From contig NZ_JACHCR010000004.1 in assembly GCF_014205845.1 (NCBI RefSeq), positions 186,001 through 250,000 on the forward strand: a stretch of DNA of 64,000 nucleotides, in the 5' to 3' direction. Source of the DNA: Mucilaginibacter cryoferens (GTDB taxonomy: Bacteria > Bacteroidota > Bacteroidia > Sphingobacteriales > Sphingobacteriaceae). Position 1 is the stretch's first letter. Every line of letters begins with the position of its first letter. Of the stretch, positions 16,674-26,022 are shown piece after piece. A model generated the notes under the pieces. The model was not told the origin of the DNA. It worked only from the letters and a program-made list of their open reading frames with translations, and searched no databases. Both the position numbers and the translations under genes were made by a program.

Positions 16674-17954
16674 TTATGTTCGTTTGCCTAAAGGATCGTG
16701 GCCGGTTTTTAATGTAAATATCGTAATCTCCGGTAATATTCCAACCCTGCCATACAAGCCAACAAAGCCATAGCCCACATTTACATATAATTGTTGCAAG
16801 CCTTGTTGATAATGCCCCGCCCACTCGTTATAAATGTACTTTATTGGGCTCCATTGAAAAGTTTCGGTACGCACGCCAAACTGCATGCCGTGGGTATGGC
16901 CGGCAAAGGTTGCATCAATTTGCGGGTACTTAGGCAGCACTTCTGCACGCCAGTGCGATGGGTCATGAGATAATAATAGTTTTACAGGCAGGTCATCGGT
17001 GTTTTTTGTGGCCAGATCCATGCGGCCATACTTGGGAAAGCGGCTAAACTCGCCCCAGTTTTCGATACCCAGGATGCCTATTTCTTCACCATCAACTTTA
17101 AGGCGACGGTGTTCATTCAACAACAGATCCCAGCCCATATTTTTGTGGGTGAGGATAAGGTCCTGGTGGTTTTTTATTTTATCCAATGGATTGGGCCAGT
17201 CGCCATAATCACCATAATCATGATTGCCCAAAGAGGAGTAAACACCCAGCGGGGCTTTTACTTTGGTAAAAATATCCTGGTAATCTACCATTTCGCTGGC
17301 TTCGCCGTTAACCAGGTCGCCGGTGAAAAATATAAGGTCGGGTTTTTCTTTCAACAGCATTTCAACGCCGCCTAATACCGCTTTTTTGTTGTAAAAGCTA
17401 CCGGAGTGAATATCAGAGATCTGCCCCAGTTTAATGCCGTCAAAAGCTTTTGGTAAATTGGGCAGGTATAGGGTTTGATAACGTACATGATAATCATACA
17501 AACCTTTGGGCATATTAACTTTTATAGCCGCTAAAGGTACCGCCCCGGCTAACAACCCTGCTTTTAATAAAAACTCGGAGCGGGGAATAGTATTAGGGGG
17601 CATTAATATAGCCTTATCTGCAGTTTGGTTTTTACGGCTGTTTTTACGCCATAGCCGCAGGCGCCTTATATCATCTATTACCAGGAACGGTAAAAAGGTA
17701 AGTTTGCCTATAAAAATGAGGGAAAACCCCAGCAAGCCTGCCGCGCGCATACCTAAGCCAACCTCGCGCACGTAAACCCCGGTAAGCAACCCGCATATGA
17801 TGATAATGCAAATTGCCCAGTAAACGGCCGCGAAACCGGCAGTGCGCAGCAGCTTCCATTTTTTGAAAGCTCCGCGTAGGCCATGTAATACATACAGATC
17901 TATCAGTAATGGTATGGTGATGATCAATATGATATTAAGCGCCTGTTCTGTCAT
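16674..17954 (-). CDS. Membrane-anchored metallophosphoesterase
   Basis: This 426-residue protein has about four transmembrane segments in the first 110 residues, then a calcineurin-like phosphoesterase domain. Metal-binding blocks appear in order: GQISDIHSGS, FFTGDLVNG, SLGNHDYGD, LLLSHDPSHW and AGHTHGMQFG. This architecture is typical of YkuE/YaeI-like enzymes, which may act on lipid-linked phosphoesters, but the substrate is not shown here. A separate promoter box sits directly upstream. Confidence 0.9.
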   Translation of the reverse strand: MTEQALNIILIITIPLLIDLYVLHGLRGAFKKWKLLRTAGFAAVYWAICIIIICGLLTGVYVREVGLGMRAAGLLGFSLIFIGKLTFLPFLVIDDIRRLRLWRKNSRKNQTADKAILMPPNTIPRSEFLLKAGLLAGAVPLAAIKVNMPKGLYDYHVRYQTLYLPNLPKAFDGIKLGQISDIHSGSFYNKKAVLGGVEMLLKEKPDLIFFTGDLVNGEASEMVDYQDIFTKVKAPLGVYSSLGNHDYGDYGDWPNPLDKIKNHQDLILTHKNMGWDLLLNEHRRLKVDGEEIGILGIENWGEFSRFPKYGRMDLATKNTDDLPVKLLLSHDPSHWRAEVLPKYPQIDATFAGHTHGMQFGVRTETFQWSPIKYIYNEWAGHYQQGLQQLYVNVGYGFVGLYGRVGILPEITIFTLKTGHDPLGKRT

Positions 17955-17960
17955 TTATTA

Positions 17961-17968
17961 CAAAGGTA
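17961..17968 (-). promoter_or_regulatory. -7 promoter box (TACCTTTG) for the metallophosphoesterase gene
   Basis: This is a TAnnTTTG match on the minus strand, 6 bases before the ATG at 17954. It lies in the 18-base gap after the upstream ATPase gene. It suggests independent, nearly leaderless transcription. Confidence 0.4.
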
Positions 17969-17972
17969 CCGA

Positions 17973-19478
17973 TTAATAGCGGTCGTCATCTAAATCCATA
18001 TCGTCTTCATCCGGCTGAAGGTTGAACAGGCTGTTAAACATATCCGAAAACGCGAAACCGTTATCGAGGAAACCTTTATTTAATTGAGAAAACTCTGATA
18101 AGCCGTGTAACACAAATTCCATCAACAATAGTTGTTGATTTTCGCTCAGGCGTGGATGTTGTTTTTTAACCAGGTCTTTTAAACCTGCCACTTCATTCAG
18201 TTCTTTTTTATAATCTATAAAAGACATGTCATCAACCAATGCAAGGTTATTGCCTTCGCCAAACCAGTTAATGATGCTGGCATAAGGGTTTACACCTTTT
18301 GCTTTTTTTGCTTTTTCGGGATCAGGGAAAAAAGTTAGCAATAAAGTTTTAATGGCTTTGCCTATCAATATGTTAGCTACTTTGCCGGGGCCTTCCAGTT
18401 CGCCCTCGTATACCAGCTCAATTTTACCGGTAATGGCAGGTATAACGCCTAAAAAGTCGGTAATACGCACAAAGGTGTTTGGCTCATGGTTCATGATCAT
18501 GCGGCGCTCGGCATTGCTGATCAGATTTTCGTAGGCCGAGATGGTTAAACGGGCAGATACACCCGATTTTTTGTCGATATACTCGGAGTTGCGTGCTTCG
18601 AAAGCAATTTGCTCAACCAGGTCTTTAACCAAATCATCAGCCTCAACAGTGCTGCGCTGTTCATCTGTTAACGAAGCTTCCTGCTGGGTTATTTTCCTGC
18701 TTATCTCAACCGTACGCGGGTAATGGGTTAATATCTGACTTTCTATCCTGTCTTTAAGCGGGGTAACTATCGAACCACGGTTGGTATAATCTTCGGGGTT
18801 GGCAGTAAACACAAACTGGATATCTAACGGCAAACGCAGTTTAAAACCGCGGATCTGGATATCCCTTTCCTGTAAAATATTAAATAACGATACCTGGATA
18901 CGGGCCTGCAGATCGGGCAGTTCGTTTATCACAAAAATACCGCGGTGCGCACGTGGGATAAGGCCGAAGTGGATAACCCTTTCGTCAGAGTAAGTTAGTT
19001 TTAATGTAGCTGCCTTTATCGGGTCAACATCGCCAATTAAGTCGGCAACGGTAACATCTGGCGTAGCCAATTTTTCGGTATAGCGCTCCGAGCGGTGAAT
19101 CCAGCCTATTGGGGTATCGTCGCCTTTTTCCTGGATAATGCTATGCCCGTACCACGAAATTGGGGCATAAGGATCATCAAACAGATCAGATCCTACAATA
19201 TAAGGCACGTATTCATCCAGCAGGTTGATAAGCAGGCGGGCAATACGGGTTTTGGCCTGGCCGCGTAAGCCCAGCAATAAAATATTATGGCGCGATAAAA
19301 TAGCAGTTTGCAGATCTGGAATTACGGTATCCTCAAAACCTATAATGCCTTCAAAACCACCTTCGCGTTTTTTAAGTTGTTCAATAAGGTTGGCACGTAG
19401 TTCATCTTTAACCGAGCGGCTTTTATATGCAGTTTTTTTAAGCTGACCGATGGTTTTAATATCTAATAATTTATTCAT
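17973..19478 (-). CDS. MoxR/ChlI-type AAA+ ATPase
   Basis: This 501-residue protein has a P-loop at residues 70-77 (GLRGQAKT). A Walker B-like segment reads GIFVINELPDLQ and a sensor region reads FVFTANPEDYTNRGSIVTPLKDR. These features match the magnesium-chelatase I/MoxR branch of AAA+ ATPases. The next gene downstream, 102 bases away, encodes its usual VWA partner but lies upstream in transcription order on this strand. Together they probably form a chaperone-like complex that remodels a metal- or cofactor-dependent target. The target is unknown. The C-terminus is very acidic (DEDDMDLDDDRY). Confidence 0.85.
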   Translation of the reverse strand: MNKLLDIKTIGQLKKTAYKSRSVKDELRANLIEQLKKREGGFEGIIGFEDTVIPDLQTAILSRHNILLLGLRGQAKTRIARLLINLLDEYVPYIVGSDLFDDPYAPISWYGHSIIQEKGDDTPIGWIHRSERYTEKLATPDVTVADLIGDVDPIKAATLKLTYSDERVIHFGLIPRAHRGIFVINELPDLQARIQVSLFNILQERDIQIRGFKLRLPLDIQFVFTANPEDYTNRGSIVTPLKDRIESQILTHYPRTVEISRKITQQEASLTDEQRSTVEADDLVKDLVEQIAFEARNSEYIDKKSGVSARLTISAYENLISNAERRMIMNHEPNTFVRITDFLGVIPAITGKIELVYEGELEGPGKVANILIGKAIKTLLLTFFPDPEKAKKAKGVNPYASIINWFGEGNNLALVDDMSFIDYKKELNEVAGLKDLVKKQHPRLSENQQLLLMEFVLHGLSEFSQLNKGFLDNGFAFSDMFNSLFNLQPDEDDMDLDDDRY

Positions 19479-19580
19479 TCTTTTTTATGATTTCTTCGAT
19501 AGGAAGTTGATTCCTCCGATTAATTTTTAGGTTGATAGCCGCTGTTTTTTCCTGCTCCCCCTTTAGGGGGCCGGGGGGCC

Positions 19581-20678
19581 TCATCTTACTGTTTTTCTTC
19601 TATTTTTAATGTAATCCTCAAAAATATATTCGCCTAAACCGTTCAGTGAACTGTAAAATGCTTTGCCTCCGTTTGTTTCGGTAAACTGGCGTACAAACTG
19701 TTGCAGGTAGGGGTCTTTAGCAATCATAAACGTAGTGATAGGTATTTTTAGGCGCTTGCATTGGGCGGCCATGTTAAGGGTTTTGTTAACCACTTTTCTA
19801 TCCAGCCCTATGCTGTTTTTATAATACTTGGTGCCCTCCTTTAAACAGGTGGGCTTACCATCGGTTATCATGAAAATTTGCTTGTTGTGCGTTTTACGGC
19901 GGCGCAGTAAATCGGTAGCCAGCTCTAAGCCTGCGTAGGTATTGGTGTGGTATGGGCCAACCTGTAAATAAGGCAGATCCTGCAGGGTTATAGGCCATGC
20001 ATCGTTGCCAAACACAACAATATCCAAAGTATCTTTAGGGTATTTGGTGCGGATAAGTTCGGCCAGGGCCATGGCTACCTTTTTGGCAGGCGTTATCCTG
20101 TCTTCGCCATATAGGATCATGGAATGGGAGATGTCTATCATCAGCACGGTAGAAGTAAGGGTTTTGTAGTCCATTTCCTCTACTTCCAGGTCGCGCTCGG
20201 TCATCATAAAATCGCCGATACCGTGATTTACCTGGGCGTTGTGGATAGATTGCGTCATATCTATCTGGTCTAAACTATCGCCAAACTCAAACTCGCGACG
20301 TTCGGCATTTTTTTCATCACCCTGGCCTGATTGTGGCGAACGGTGATTTCCCTTACCCGATTTTTTAAGCTTGCCAAAAATCTCCTCCAATGCCGACTGA
20401 CGGATGCTTTGCTCCGTTTTAGATGTGATATTAAAGCCACCGCTTTGGCTGTCTTCGCTCAGGTAGCCCTTTTGTTTCAACTCATCAATAAAATCGCCCA
20501 TACCATAATCATCATTGGTAAGGTTATATTGTTTATCAAGTTCGTTAAGCCAGGCCAAAGCTTCGCCCGCATCGCCCGAAGTATAGTTGAGCAATTCGAG
20601 AAATAATTTTAGTAATTCTTCAAATCCGCCTTTAGGGATCTGGTTGGGTTTAAACTTGGAAAATCCAAAACCACGCAT
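19581..20678 (-). CDS. VWA domain protein, partner of the MoxR/ChlI ATPase
   Basis: This 365-residue protein has a charged N-terminal helical region (1-165) and a von Willebrand A domain from about 175. The MIDAS motif is DISHS (D182, S184, S186), with further blocks MITDGKPTC and [11 protein letters not shown]. ChlD/MoxR-associated VWA proteins bind metal through MIDAS and work with the neighbouring ATPase. It is transcribed just before the ATPase gene, with a 102-base gap that includes a GC-rich palindromic stretch near 19556-19578. Confidence 0.85.
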   Translation of the reverse strand: MRGFGFSKFKPNQIPKGGFEELLKLFLELLNYTSGDAGEALAWLNELDKQYNLTNDDYGMGDFIDELKQKGYLSEDSQSGGFNITSKTEQSIRQSALEEIFGKLKKSGKGNHRSPQSGQGDEKNAERREFEFGDSLDQIDMTQSIHNAQVNHGIGDFMMTERDLEVEEMDYKTLTSTVLMIDISHSMILYGEDRITPAKKVAMALAELIRTKYPKDTLDIVVFGNDAWPITLQDLPYLQVGPYHTNTYAGLELATDLLRRRKTHNKQIFMITDGKPTCLKEGTKYYKNSIGLDRKVVNKTLNMAAQCKRLKIPITTFMIAKDPYLQQFVRQFTETNGGKAFYSSLNGLGEYIFEDYIKNRRKTVR

Positions 20679-20881
20679 ATTTTGTCCTTTCTGTACTATA
20701 AAGGAACGGATAATTTTCAGGAAAAGTTTTGGCGCTAAGGGATTAAAGCAAATTGTTAGGTAAGTATGACAATTTGTAGATGTGCAGATTCTTGATTTGA
20801 AAATAAAACAGGTAAAAATTAATGGCCAACAGTTTCTAACTATCGGCCTTACAAGTGTTTTTGAATTTTTACTTTTGAATT

Positions 20882-21760
20882 TTATATATACGCCAGGCTA
20901 TTCAACAACGCTGATGGGTAAACCGGGTTGGCGCCGCGTTGGCTGGCTACGTATGCGCCTACAGAGCAGGCTTTATCAACTACAATTTGCATGGGGTGAT
21001 TAGCCATTAAACCGGCCACAAAGGTAGCCAGGAAGGCATCACCGGCGCCTACCGAGTCGCCTACTTTTACGGGGCAGCCGGGGCTTTCGTAAAACTCATG
21101 ATCGTGCCAAACTATGGCGCCGTGTTCACCGCGGGTTACGCAAATGGTTTGGTTGTGGTATTTAGACCGAAACTCGGCTATCTGGTCTTTTAACGAATTA
21201 CTGCTGCCGCCTATAAGCAGGGTGGCTTCTTCCTCGTTCATTTTTACCACGTTGGCACGGGCCACCAAGGTTTCAATAGTTGATAAGGTATAATGTGGCG
21301 GGCGCAGGTTTACATCGAAAATTTTGAGCGCCGGTGTTTCATCAAGCAGGTTTAGCAGCGTTTCGCGGGTTTTAGTTGAGCGGCAGGCCAGGCTGCCAAA
21401 AACAATGGCCGCCGAATTTTTAGCCGCTTCGGTAAGCGCGTCTGTTGTTTCAATACAATCCCATGAAACAGGCTCGGGAATAATATAGGTAGCCTGGTTA
21501 TTTTTATCAAGCTGTACAGTAACCTCGCAGGTTGGATACTCATCTTCCTGCTGAATAAGATCAGAGTATAAGCCGTTCGATTTCAGAAATTCAATCAACT
21601 TATCGCCGCTGCTATCCATCCCAACAGAACTGGCAAAGGTAACGCTAACGCCTTGCTGCACCAGGTGCCGGGCTACATTCATTGGCGCGCCGCCTGCTTT
21701 TTTACCATCGCCAAAAGCATCCCACAAAACTTCGCCGAAGCTTAATACCTGGTTTTTCAT
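20882..21760 (-). CDS. PfkB-family carbohydrate kinase (fructokinase-like)
   Basis: This 292-residue protein starts with the PfkB signature SFGEVLWDAFGDGKKAGGAPMN, typical of fructokinases. The C-terminal catalytic block GDSVGAGDAFLATF includes the catalytic Asp. It phosphorylates a sugar, most likely fructose, in the cytoplasm; specificity is inferred from the N-terminal pattern only. A clear promoter box lies upstream. Confidence 0.87.
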   Translation of the reverse strand: MKNQVLSFGEVLWDAFGDGKKAGGAPMNVARHLVQQGVSVTFASSVGMDSSGDKLIEFLKSNGLYSDLIQQEDEYPTCEVTVQLDKNNQATYIIPEPVSWDCIETTDALTEAAKNSAAIVFGSLACRSTKTRETLLNLLDETPALKIFDVNLRPPHYTLSTIETLVARANVVKMNEEEATLLIGGSSNSLKDQIAEFRSKYHNQTICVTRGEHGAIVWHDHEFYESPGCPVKVGDSVGAGDAFLATFVAGLMANHPMQIVVDKACSVGAYVASQRGANPVYPSALLNSLAYI

Positions 21761-21790
21761 AGATAGAGTTTTTTATAAAGGCAGTAAACT

Positions 21791-21798
21791 CAAAGATA
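21791..21798 (-). promoter_or_regulatory. -7 promoter box (TATCTTTG) of the sugar kinase gene
   Basis: This is an exact TAnnTTTG match on the minus strand, 30 bases before the ATG at 21760. It would give a normal leader of about 25 bases. Confidence 0.45.
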
Positions 21799-21918
21799 GT
21801 TTATTTTTTTTCTGAACCGGAAATCAACAGAACTAAAGAATTTGCTGAGTTTTTTTAATTTCTGCTGATCTGGCAAATGTGATTAATCTCATTCAAACCA
21901 AATCGCTATATTCAACTT

Positions 21919-22338
21919 ATGAAAAAGCTTATCCTATCTCTTCTCCTTATTTTAAGTGCTTACCTGGCTCATGCGCAAGACAGGCAAGCCATATTAACCT
22001 TAATGCACAACCAGGAGCTGGCCTGGAACAAGGGCGATGTAGAAGGTTTTATGCAGGGTTACTGGAAATCAGATTCGCTGGTATTTGTTGGTAAAACCGG
22101 GCCCGATTACGGCTGGCAAACTACACTCGATCATTATAAAAAGCGTTACCCGGGCAAAGCGGCCATGGGGCAGCTTAAATTTACCATTCTGCAGGTAAAA
22201 GTGCTCGACCCGGCCAACGCTTTTGTTTTGGGCGGATGGCACCTTAAACGTATTAAAGACCAGCTTGGCGGCTACTATACCCTTTGGTTTAAAAAAATTA
22301 AAGGCGAATGGAAGATAGTTTGCGATCATACTTCGTAG
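21919..22338 (+). CDS. Secreted SnoaL/NTF2-like protein (DUF4440 type)
   Basis: This 139-residue protein has a signal peptide (about 1-20, ending AHAQ). The single NTF2-like domain contains NQELAWNKGDVEGFMQGYWKSDSLVFVG and ends WFKKIKGEWKIVCDHTS. Proteins of this kind are common and their function is generally unknown. The nadR-like gene follows 42 bases downstream on the same strand. Confidence 0.85.
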   Translation: MKKLILSLLLILSAYLAHAQDRQAILTLMHNQELAWNKGDVEGFMQGYWKSDSLVFVGKTGPDYGWQTTLDHYKKRYPGKAAMGQLKFTILQVKVLDPANAFVLGGWHLKRIKDQLGGYYTLWFKKIKGEWKIVCDHTS

Positions 22339-22380
22339 CTTTGACCCCTGTATATATCATTTGACACAGGAAATTTGCCA

Positions 22381-23373
22381 ATGAAAAGAGGTTTGGTTAT
22401 AGGTAAGTTTATGCCTTTGCACAAGGGGCACATCGCCTTAATTGATTTCGCGCTGGAGCATTGCGATGAGTTAATTGTTTTGGTAAGCGCCAGTTATGAT
22501 GAACCTATATGGGGTAGCAAAAGGTTGGAGTGGGTTAAAGAGAGTTATAAAGAGAACAGCAAGGTAAGCCCCTGGTTGTTAAATTACGATGAAGCGGTTT
22601 TGCCAAATACCCCGGCATCATCAGACGGGGTATCGCGTATTTGGGCAAATTATTTGCAGAAAGAATTACCCCAGATAGATATAATTTTTGCTTCGGAACC
22701 TTACGGGGCCTATATGAGCCGGTTTTTGGATTGCGAAAGTATGATATTTGATGAACCACGTAAATTGGTGCCTGTATCTGCCAACCAGATCAGGGAAAAA
22801 CCTTTCGCTTTCTGGAATTACCTGGCCGAAGCCGCGAAGCCTTATTTTACAAAAAAGGTATGCGTGCTGGGTACCGAATCGACCGGGAAAACCACCATGG
22901 TAAAGCGGTTGGCCCATCATTTTCATACGCTTAATGTGCCCGAGATGGGGCACGATATTTTGGAGCGCACCAATGATTGTACCGAAGATGATCTGTTACA
23001 GATAGCCCAATTGCACGCCAGAACCATTAACGAAAAATTAAAGGAAGCCAACAAAATTCTGTTTGTTGATACCGACCTTAACACTACCCGTTCATACAGC
23101 CATTTTTTGTTTGATAAAGATCTGCTGGTGCCAGAGTGGGTTGAAACCGCCAATCATTTTGATTTGTACATATACCTTAATGTTGATGCCCCTTACGTGC
23201 AAAATGGCACCCGGCTTAGTAAAGAGGACAGAAACAGACTTGACGAAAGCCACAAACAGGAATTAGCCAGTCATGGTATCCACTACGTTTTGATAGAAGG
23301 CGACGACTGGGACGAAAGGTTTGAAAAAGCAGGTACGGCGGTTGTGCAGTTTATTAAAAAGGGCTCGGCGTAA
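22381..23373 (+). CDS. nadR: NadR-like bifunctional NMN adenylyltransferase / nicotinamide riboside kinase
   Basis: This protein of about 330 residues starts MKRGLVIGKFMPLHKGHIALI, the nucleotidyltransferase HxGH signature. A P-loop in the second half reads VLGTESTGKTTMVKRL near residue 165. The two domains match NadR-type enzymes that phosphorylate nicotinamide riboside and adenylylate NMN to NAD. No N-terminal HTH is present, so it is not a repressor. I prefer the ATG at 22381 with AGGAAA just upstream over the TTG at 22375. Confidence 0.9.
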   Translation: MKRGLVIGKFMPLHKGHIALIDFALEHCDELIVLVSASYDEPIWGSKRLEWVKESYKENSKVSPWLLNYDEAVLPNTPASSDGVSRIWANYLQKELPQIDIIFASEPYGAYMSRFLDCESMIFDEPRKLVPVSANQIREKPFAFWNYLAEAAKPYFTKKVCVLGTESTGKTTMVKRLAHHFHTLNVPEMGHDILERTNDCTEDDLLQIAQLHARTINEKLKEANKILFVDTDLNTTRSYSHFLFDKDLLVPEWVETANHFDLYIYLNVDAPYVQNGTRLSKEDRNRLDESHKQELASHGIHYVLIEGDDWDERFEKAGTAVVQFIKKGSA

Positions 23374-23395
23374 TTTTTGATATATTTAGGGAATG

Positions 23396-23692
23396 GATTT
23401 TTTATTGAAGCTGAGTTCCTGGAAGCTTTAATTTCGATATATCGTGCCGGTTCACAAACTCGGTATAGGTAATGATGATTTGCTTTTTTTAGTAACCGGA
23501 AAAGCTGCGTTTACAAGTAACAATAAGGTGCGGATTGCTCAAGACATTGCCATGAAGAGAACGAAGAATTAAGGCAAAGCCGCGAAACTATGCAATGCTG
23601 CGCTTTTCCAGGCGACCCAATGGAACGCGAGAAACAAAATTCTGTTGCCGAATTTTCTGATTTAGGGAGAAAGTTTTTGGGATTGGAAAAGT
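23396..23692 (+). other. Intergenic stretch with possible decayed coding sequence
   Basis: The 438-base gap after nadR has no intact gene. Short open fragments lie in different frames: FIEAEFLEALISIYRAGSQT near 23401-23460, then KLGIGNDDLLFLVTGKAAFT near 23455-23520, then REKQNSVAEFSDLGRKFLGL near 23625-23690. They read like protein but are broken by stops and frame changes. I do not recognise the parent gene. Confidence 0.3.
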
Positions 23693-23732
23693 AGTAGGAT
23701 AAAGCTAATGTTTGAATTTTAGCTTATAAGCA

Positions 23733-23770
23733 AAGGCTTACCCGTTTAGCATGTAAACAGGTAAGCCTTT
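23733..23770. terminator. Bidirectional terminator between convergent genes
   Basis: AAAGGCTTAC and GTAAGCCTTT form a 10-bp stem extended by TTTA/TAAA pairs. The hairpin lies between the nadR region (plus) and the small membrane protein gene (minus). Confidence 0.6.
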
Positions 23771-23811
23771 TATATAGTTGGGTATATAGAAAAATATACA
23801 GATTTGGAGTG

Positions 23812-24033
23812 TTACGCTTCGGCTTTCTTTTCGCCGGCGTAAGGTAAAGTACCCATGTAAATTACAAGGCCTATACCAAATACAATTAAGCCACTAAAAA
23901 CCAATGCTGCCGAAGCATCTAAACCGCTAACGGAGTCGGCAGGGTTAAAAGTATGTTTTGGGGTAAAAATGAAGCCGTATGCAACAGCTAAAATACCGGC
24001 GAATGTAACTGCGAGCCCTAAAATCTTTTTCAT
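23812..24033 (-). CDS. Small two-span membrane protein, unknown function
   Basis: This is a 73-residue protein with two transmembrane segments (about 4-24 and 43-63) and a Lys/Glu/Ala tail. No family is recognised. The gene has its own promoter box 29 bases upstream and a hairpin terminator just downstream, which supports it as a real short transcription unit. Confidence 0.65.
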   Translation of the reverse strand: MKKILGLAVTFAGILAVAYGFIFTPKHTFNPADSVSGLDASAALVFSGLIVFGIGLVIYMGTLPYAGEKKAEA

Positions 24034-24062
24034 ATTGCGTAATATAAAAGCTAAATATTCGG

Positions 24063-24070
24063 CAAATATA
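24063..24070 (-). promoter_or_regulatory. -7 promoter box (TATATTTG)
   Basis: This is an exact TAnnTTTG match on the minus strand, 29 bases upstream of the ATG at 24033 of the small membrane protein gene. Confidence 0.4.
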
Positions 24071-24126
24071 TATAAACTTAGTGTATATGGTAATTTAATT
24101 AAAAAATCCTGCTATTAAGCGTAAGC

Positions 24127-25008
24127 CTATAAAGGTTTACCTGCAGCAAGTTCTTTGTTAGCCCATTTAACAGCCAGTTCTTCACGAAACTTGGCATATT
24201 TTTCTTTAAAGGCCATTTTAAGTACGCTATCTACCCCACCTTTAATAGCCAGGTTATACAAACTTGCGGCCTTACGACCTAAGGATGCATCCCAGGCACG
24301 CAGGCTCAGGGAGTACGAACCGTCTATGTATTTCATCCAATGCCAGTAGCCGGTGGGCATAAACAAAGTATCGCCATGCTCCAAAAATACTTCGGTGCCT
24401 TCTACGCCATCCAATGCCGGAAATTTTTTAACATCTGGGTTTAATACATCATAATCCTCCAGCGCGTAAGTAGCGTTTGGGATACAATATAAACGTCGTT
24501 TCCATTTGTTTTCAAACAATATCACATGCTTGCGGCCACCAAAGTGGGTGTGGAAAATATGTGGAAGATCGATATCGTAATGTAAAAAGGTAACCGAGTT
24601 TGATCCGCCGAAGAACATGCCCGGCATGCTTTCTAAAAAGCCCCCCATAAGGTCTTTAGGCAATACAATGTCGTTTAGTAACTCGGGCGCTTGTTTAAAT
24701 ATGTTGAAGAAGAAAATGCGCAACTCGGTAGGTTTGCTGCGGATGAGATCAATATATTCATCAAAAGGCATTTCTGTAGCCGAAGAATTGATTGGTTTTG
24801 ATGGATCGGCTTTGGAGTTATCATACAAAGGCACTACCTTTTTACCAACAACTTTTTTTAAATATTCGGGAGTCCATTTTTCGCGGGCAGGCCAGTTTTT
24901 GGTAAGGCCTTTAATTACCAACGGACGGCGTGGATCTAAATAATTCTTCTTGAAATCTTCAGGAGAAATATTTTCAACAGTATCAATCGGGTTAAGAATA
25001 AAACTCAT
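24127..25008 (-). CDS. Cupin-like (JmjC-type) Fe(II)/2-oxoglutarate oxygenase
   Basis: This 293-residue protein belongs to the Cupin_8/JmjC-like group. The metal site is visible as H143-x-D145 (FLHYDIDLPHIFHTHFGGRK) and H223 in HGDTLFMPTGYWHWMKY. A Lys that could bind 2-oxoglutarate follows in GRKHVILFE. Family members hydroxylate proteins or small molecules; the substrate here is unknown. It appears to be a single-gene unit. Confidence 0.85.
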   Translation of the reverse strand: MSFILNPIDTVENISPEDFKKNYLDPRRPLVIKGLTKNWPAREKWTPEYLKKVVGKKVVPLYDNSKADPSKPINSSATEMPFDEYIDLIRSKPTELRIFFFNIFKQAPELLNDIVLPKDLMGGFLESMPGMFFGGSNSVTFLHYDIDLPHIFHTHFGGRKHVILFENKWKRRLYCIPNATYALEDYDVLNPDVKKFPALDGVEGTEVFLEHGDTLFMPTGYWHWMKYIDGSYSLSLRAWDASLGRKAASLYNLAIKGGVDSVLKMAFKEKYAKFREELAVKWANKELAAGKPL

Positions 25009-25212
25009 ATGCGTTACCTTCCGGTTGTGTTAATTTTAATTAGGGTACTTTAATATTACCAAAAAGTAAACAAAGAAACGAAATAAAACCCCAAAAGGTA
25101 CCTTTTGAGTGTCAAAATAAATAGAGCAACTTCATCATTTACTCATAAATCAACACTGTTTTGAGTTCTCGTTCTGGATTGAAGTATTCCATACTCGGGT
25201 AACATCAAGCAA

Positions 25213-25245
25213 AACGGGCGATGAGTTTAAAACCCATCGCCCGTT
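25213..25245 (-). terminator. Intrinsic terminator of the fasciclin gene
   Basis: AACGGGCGATG pairs with CATCGCCCGTT (11 bp) around an 11-base loop. On the minus strand it is followed by TTTTG. It lies 30 bases after the stop of the fasciclin gene. Confidence 0.7.
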
Positions 25246-25274
25246 GTATTATAGCGTGATTAACTGAAAACTGC

Positions 25275-25823
25275 TTAGTTAGGCATTAACACTGCGTTAA
25301 CCACATGTATTACACCGTTACTTTGGTTAACATCGGCAATGGTGATCCATGATTTACCACCTTTTTCGTCAACCAGATAAAGTTTTTTGCCTTGCGCCAT
25401 AACAGTTAAGGTACCACCGCTTACAGTGCTTAGCTCTGCTTTGCCATTACCTTCTTTTACTTTGGCCCATAAATCGGCTGCGCTTAATTTACCGGCAACA
25501 ACATGGTAGGTTAAAATTTTGGTTAATGTTGCTTTGTTGGCAGGTTTCACCAATTCGTCAACAGTACCGGCAGGTAGTTTGTTAAAAGCCTCGTTAGTAG
25601 GAGCAAATACAGTGAACGGGCCGGCAGACTCTAAAGTTTCTACCAAACCAGCTGCCTTAACTGCTGCTACCAGTGTGGTATGATCTTTTGAGTTTACAGC
25701 GTTTTCAACAATGTTTTTTGTTGGATACATGGCCGCGCCACCTACCATTTTAGTTTGCGCATTTGCTTTGGGCGCTACTGCAAAAGCTGCTAATGCAAAG
25801 GCCGCGATAATTAATTTTTTCAT
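25275..25823 (-). CDS. Secreted fasciclin (FAS1) domain protein
   Basis: This 182-residue protein has a signal peptide (MKKLIIAAFALAAFAVAPKA, cleavage after NAQ). A single FAS1 domain contains GPFTVFAPTNEAFNKLP, KILTYHVVAGKLSA and NGVIHVVNAVLMPN. FAS1 proteins are cell-surface or periplasmic and often mediate adhesion. I chose the ATG at 25823 because it starts directly at the signal peptide; a start at 25859 would add 12 residues that do not fit. Confidence 0.92.
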   Translation of the reverse strand: MKKLIIAAFALAAFAVAPKANAQTKMVGGAAMYPTKNIVENAVNSKDHTTLVAAVKAAGLVETLESAGPFTVFAPTNEAFNKLPAGTVDELVKPANKATLTKILTYHVVAGKLSAADLWAKVKEGNGKAELSTVSGGTLTVMAQGKKLYLVDEKGGKSWITIADVNQSNGVIHVVNAVLMPN

Positions 25824-26022
25824 TATAGTGATTTCTTTAATTAAGTTTTTTAATGGCACTTGTTAGTGCCTGGTGGTTGTTTTGAAGATAGTTTAACCAT
25901 CACGAGCTCTTGATGATTAAACTACCTTTTAATTATTAGTTATTTATAGGAAGATACGGGCCGTTGAATAGATCGGTTTTACAATACCCGATGTTTCTTA
26001 CACCTTTTTAGGGTGTAGCAGG

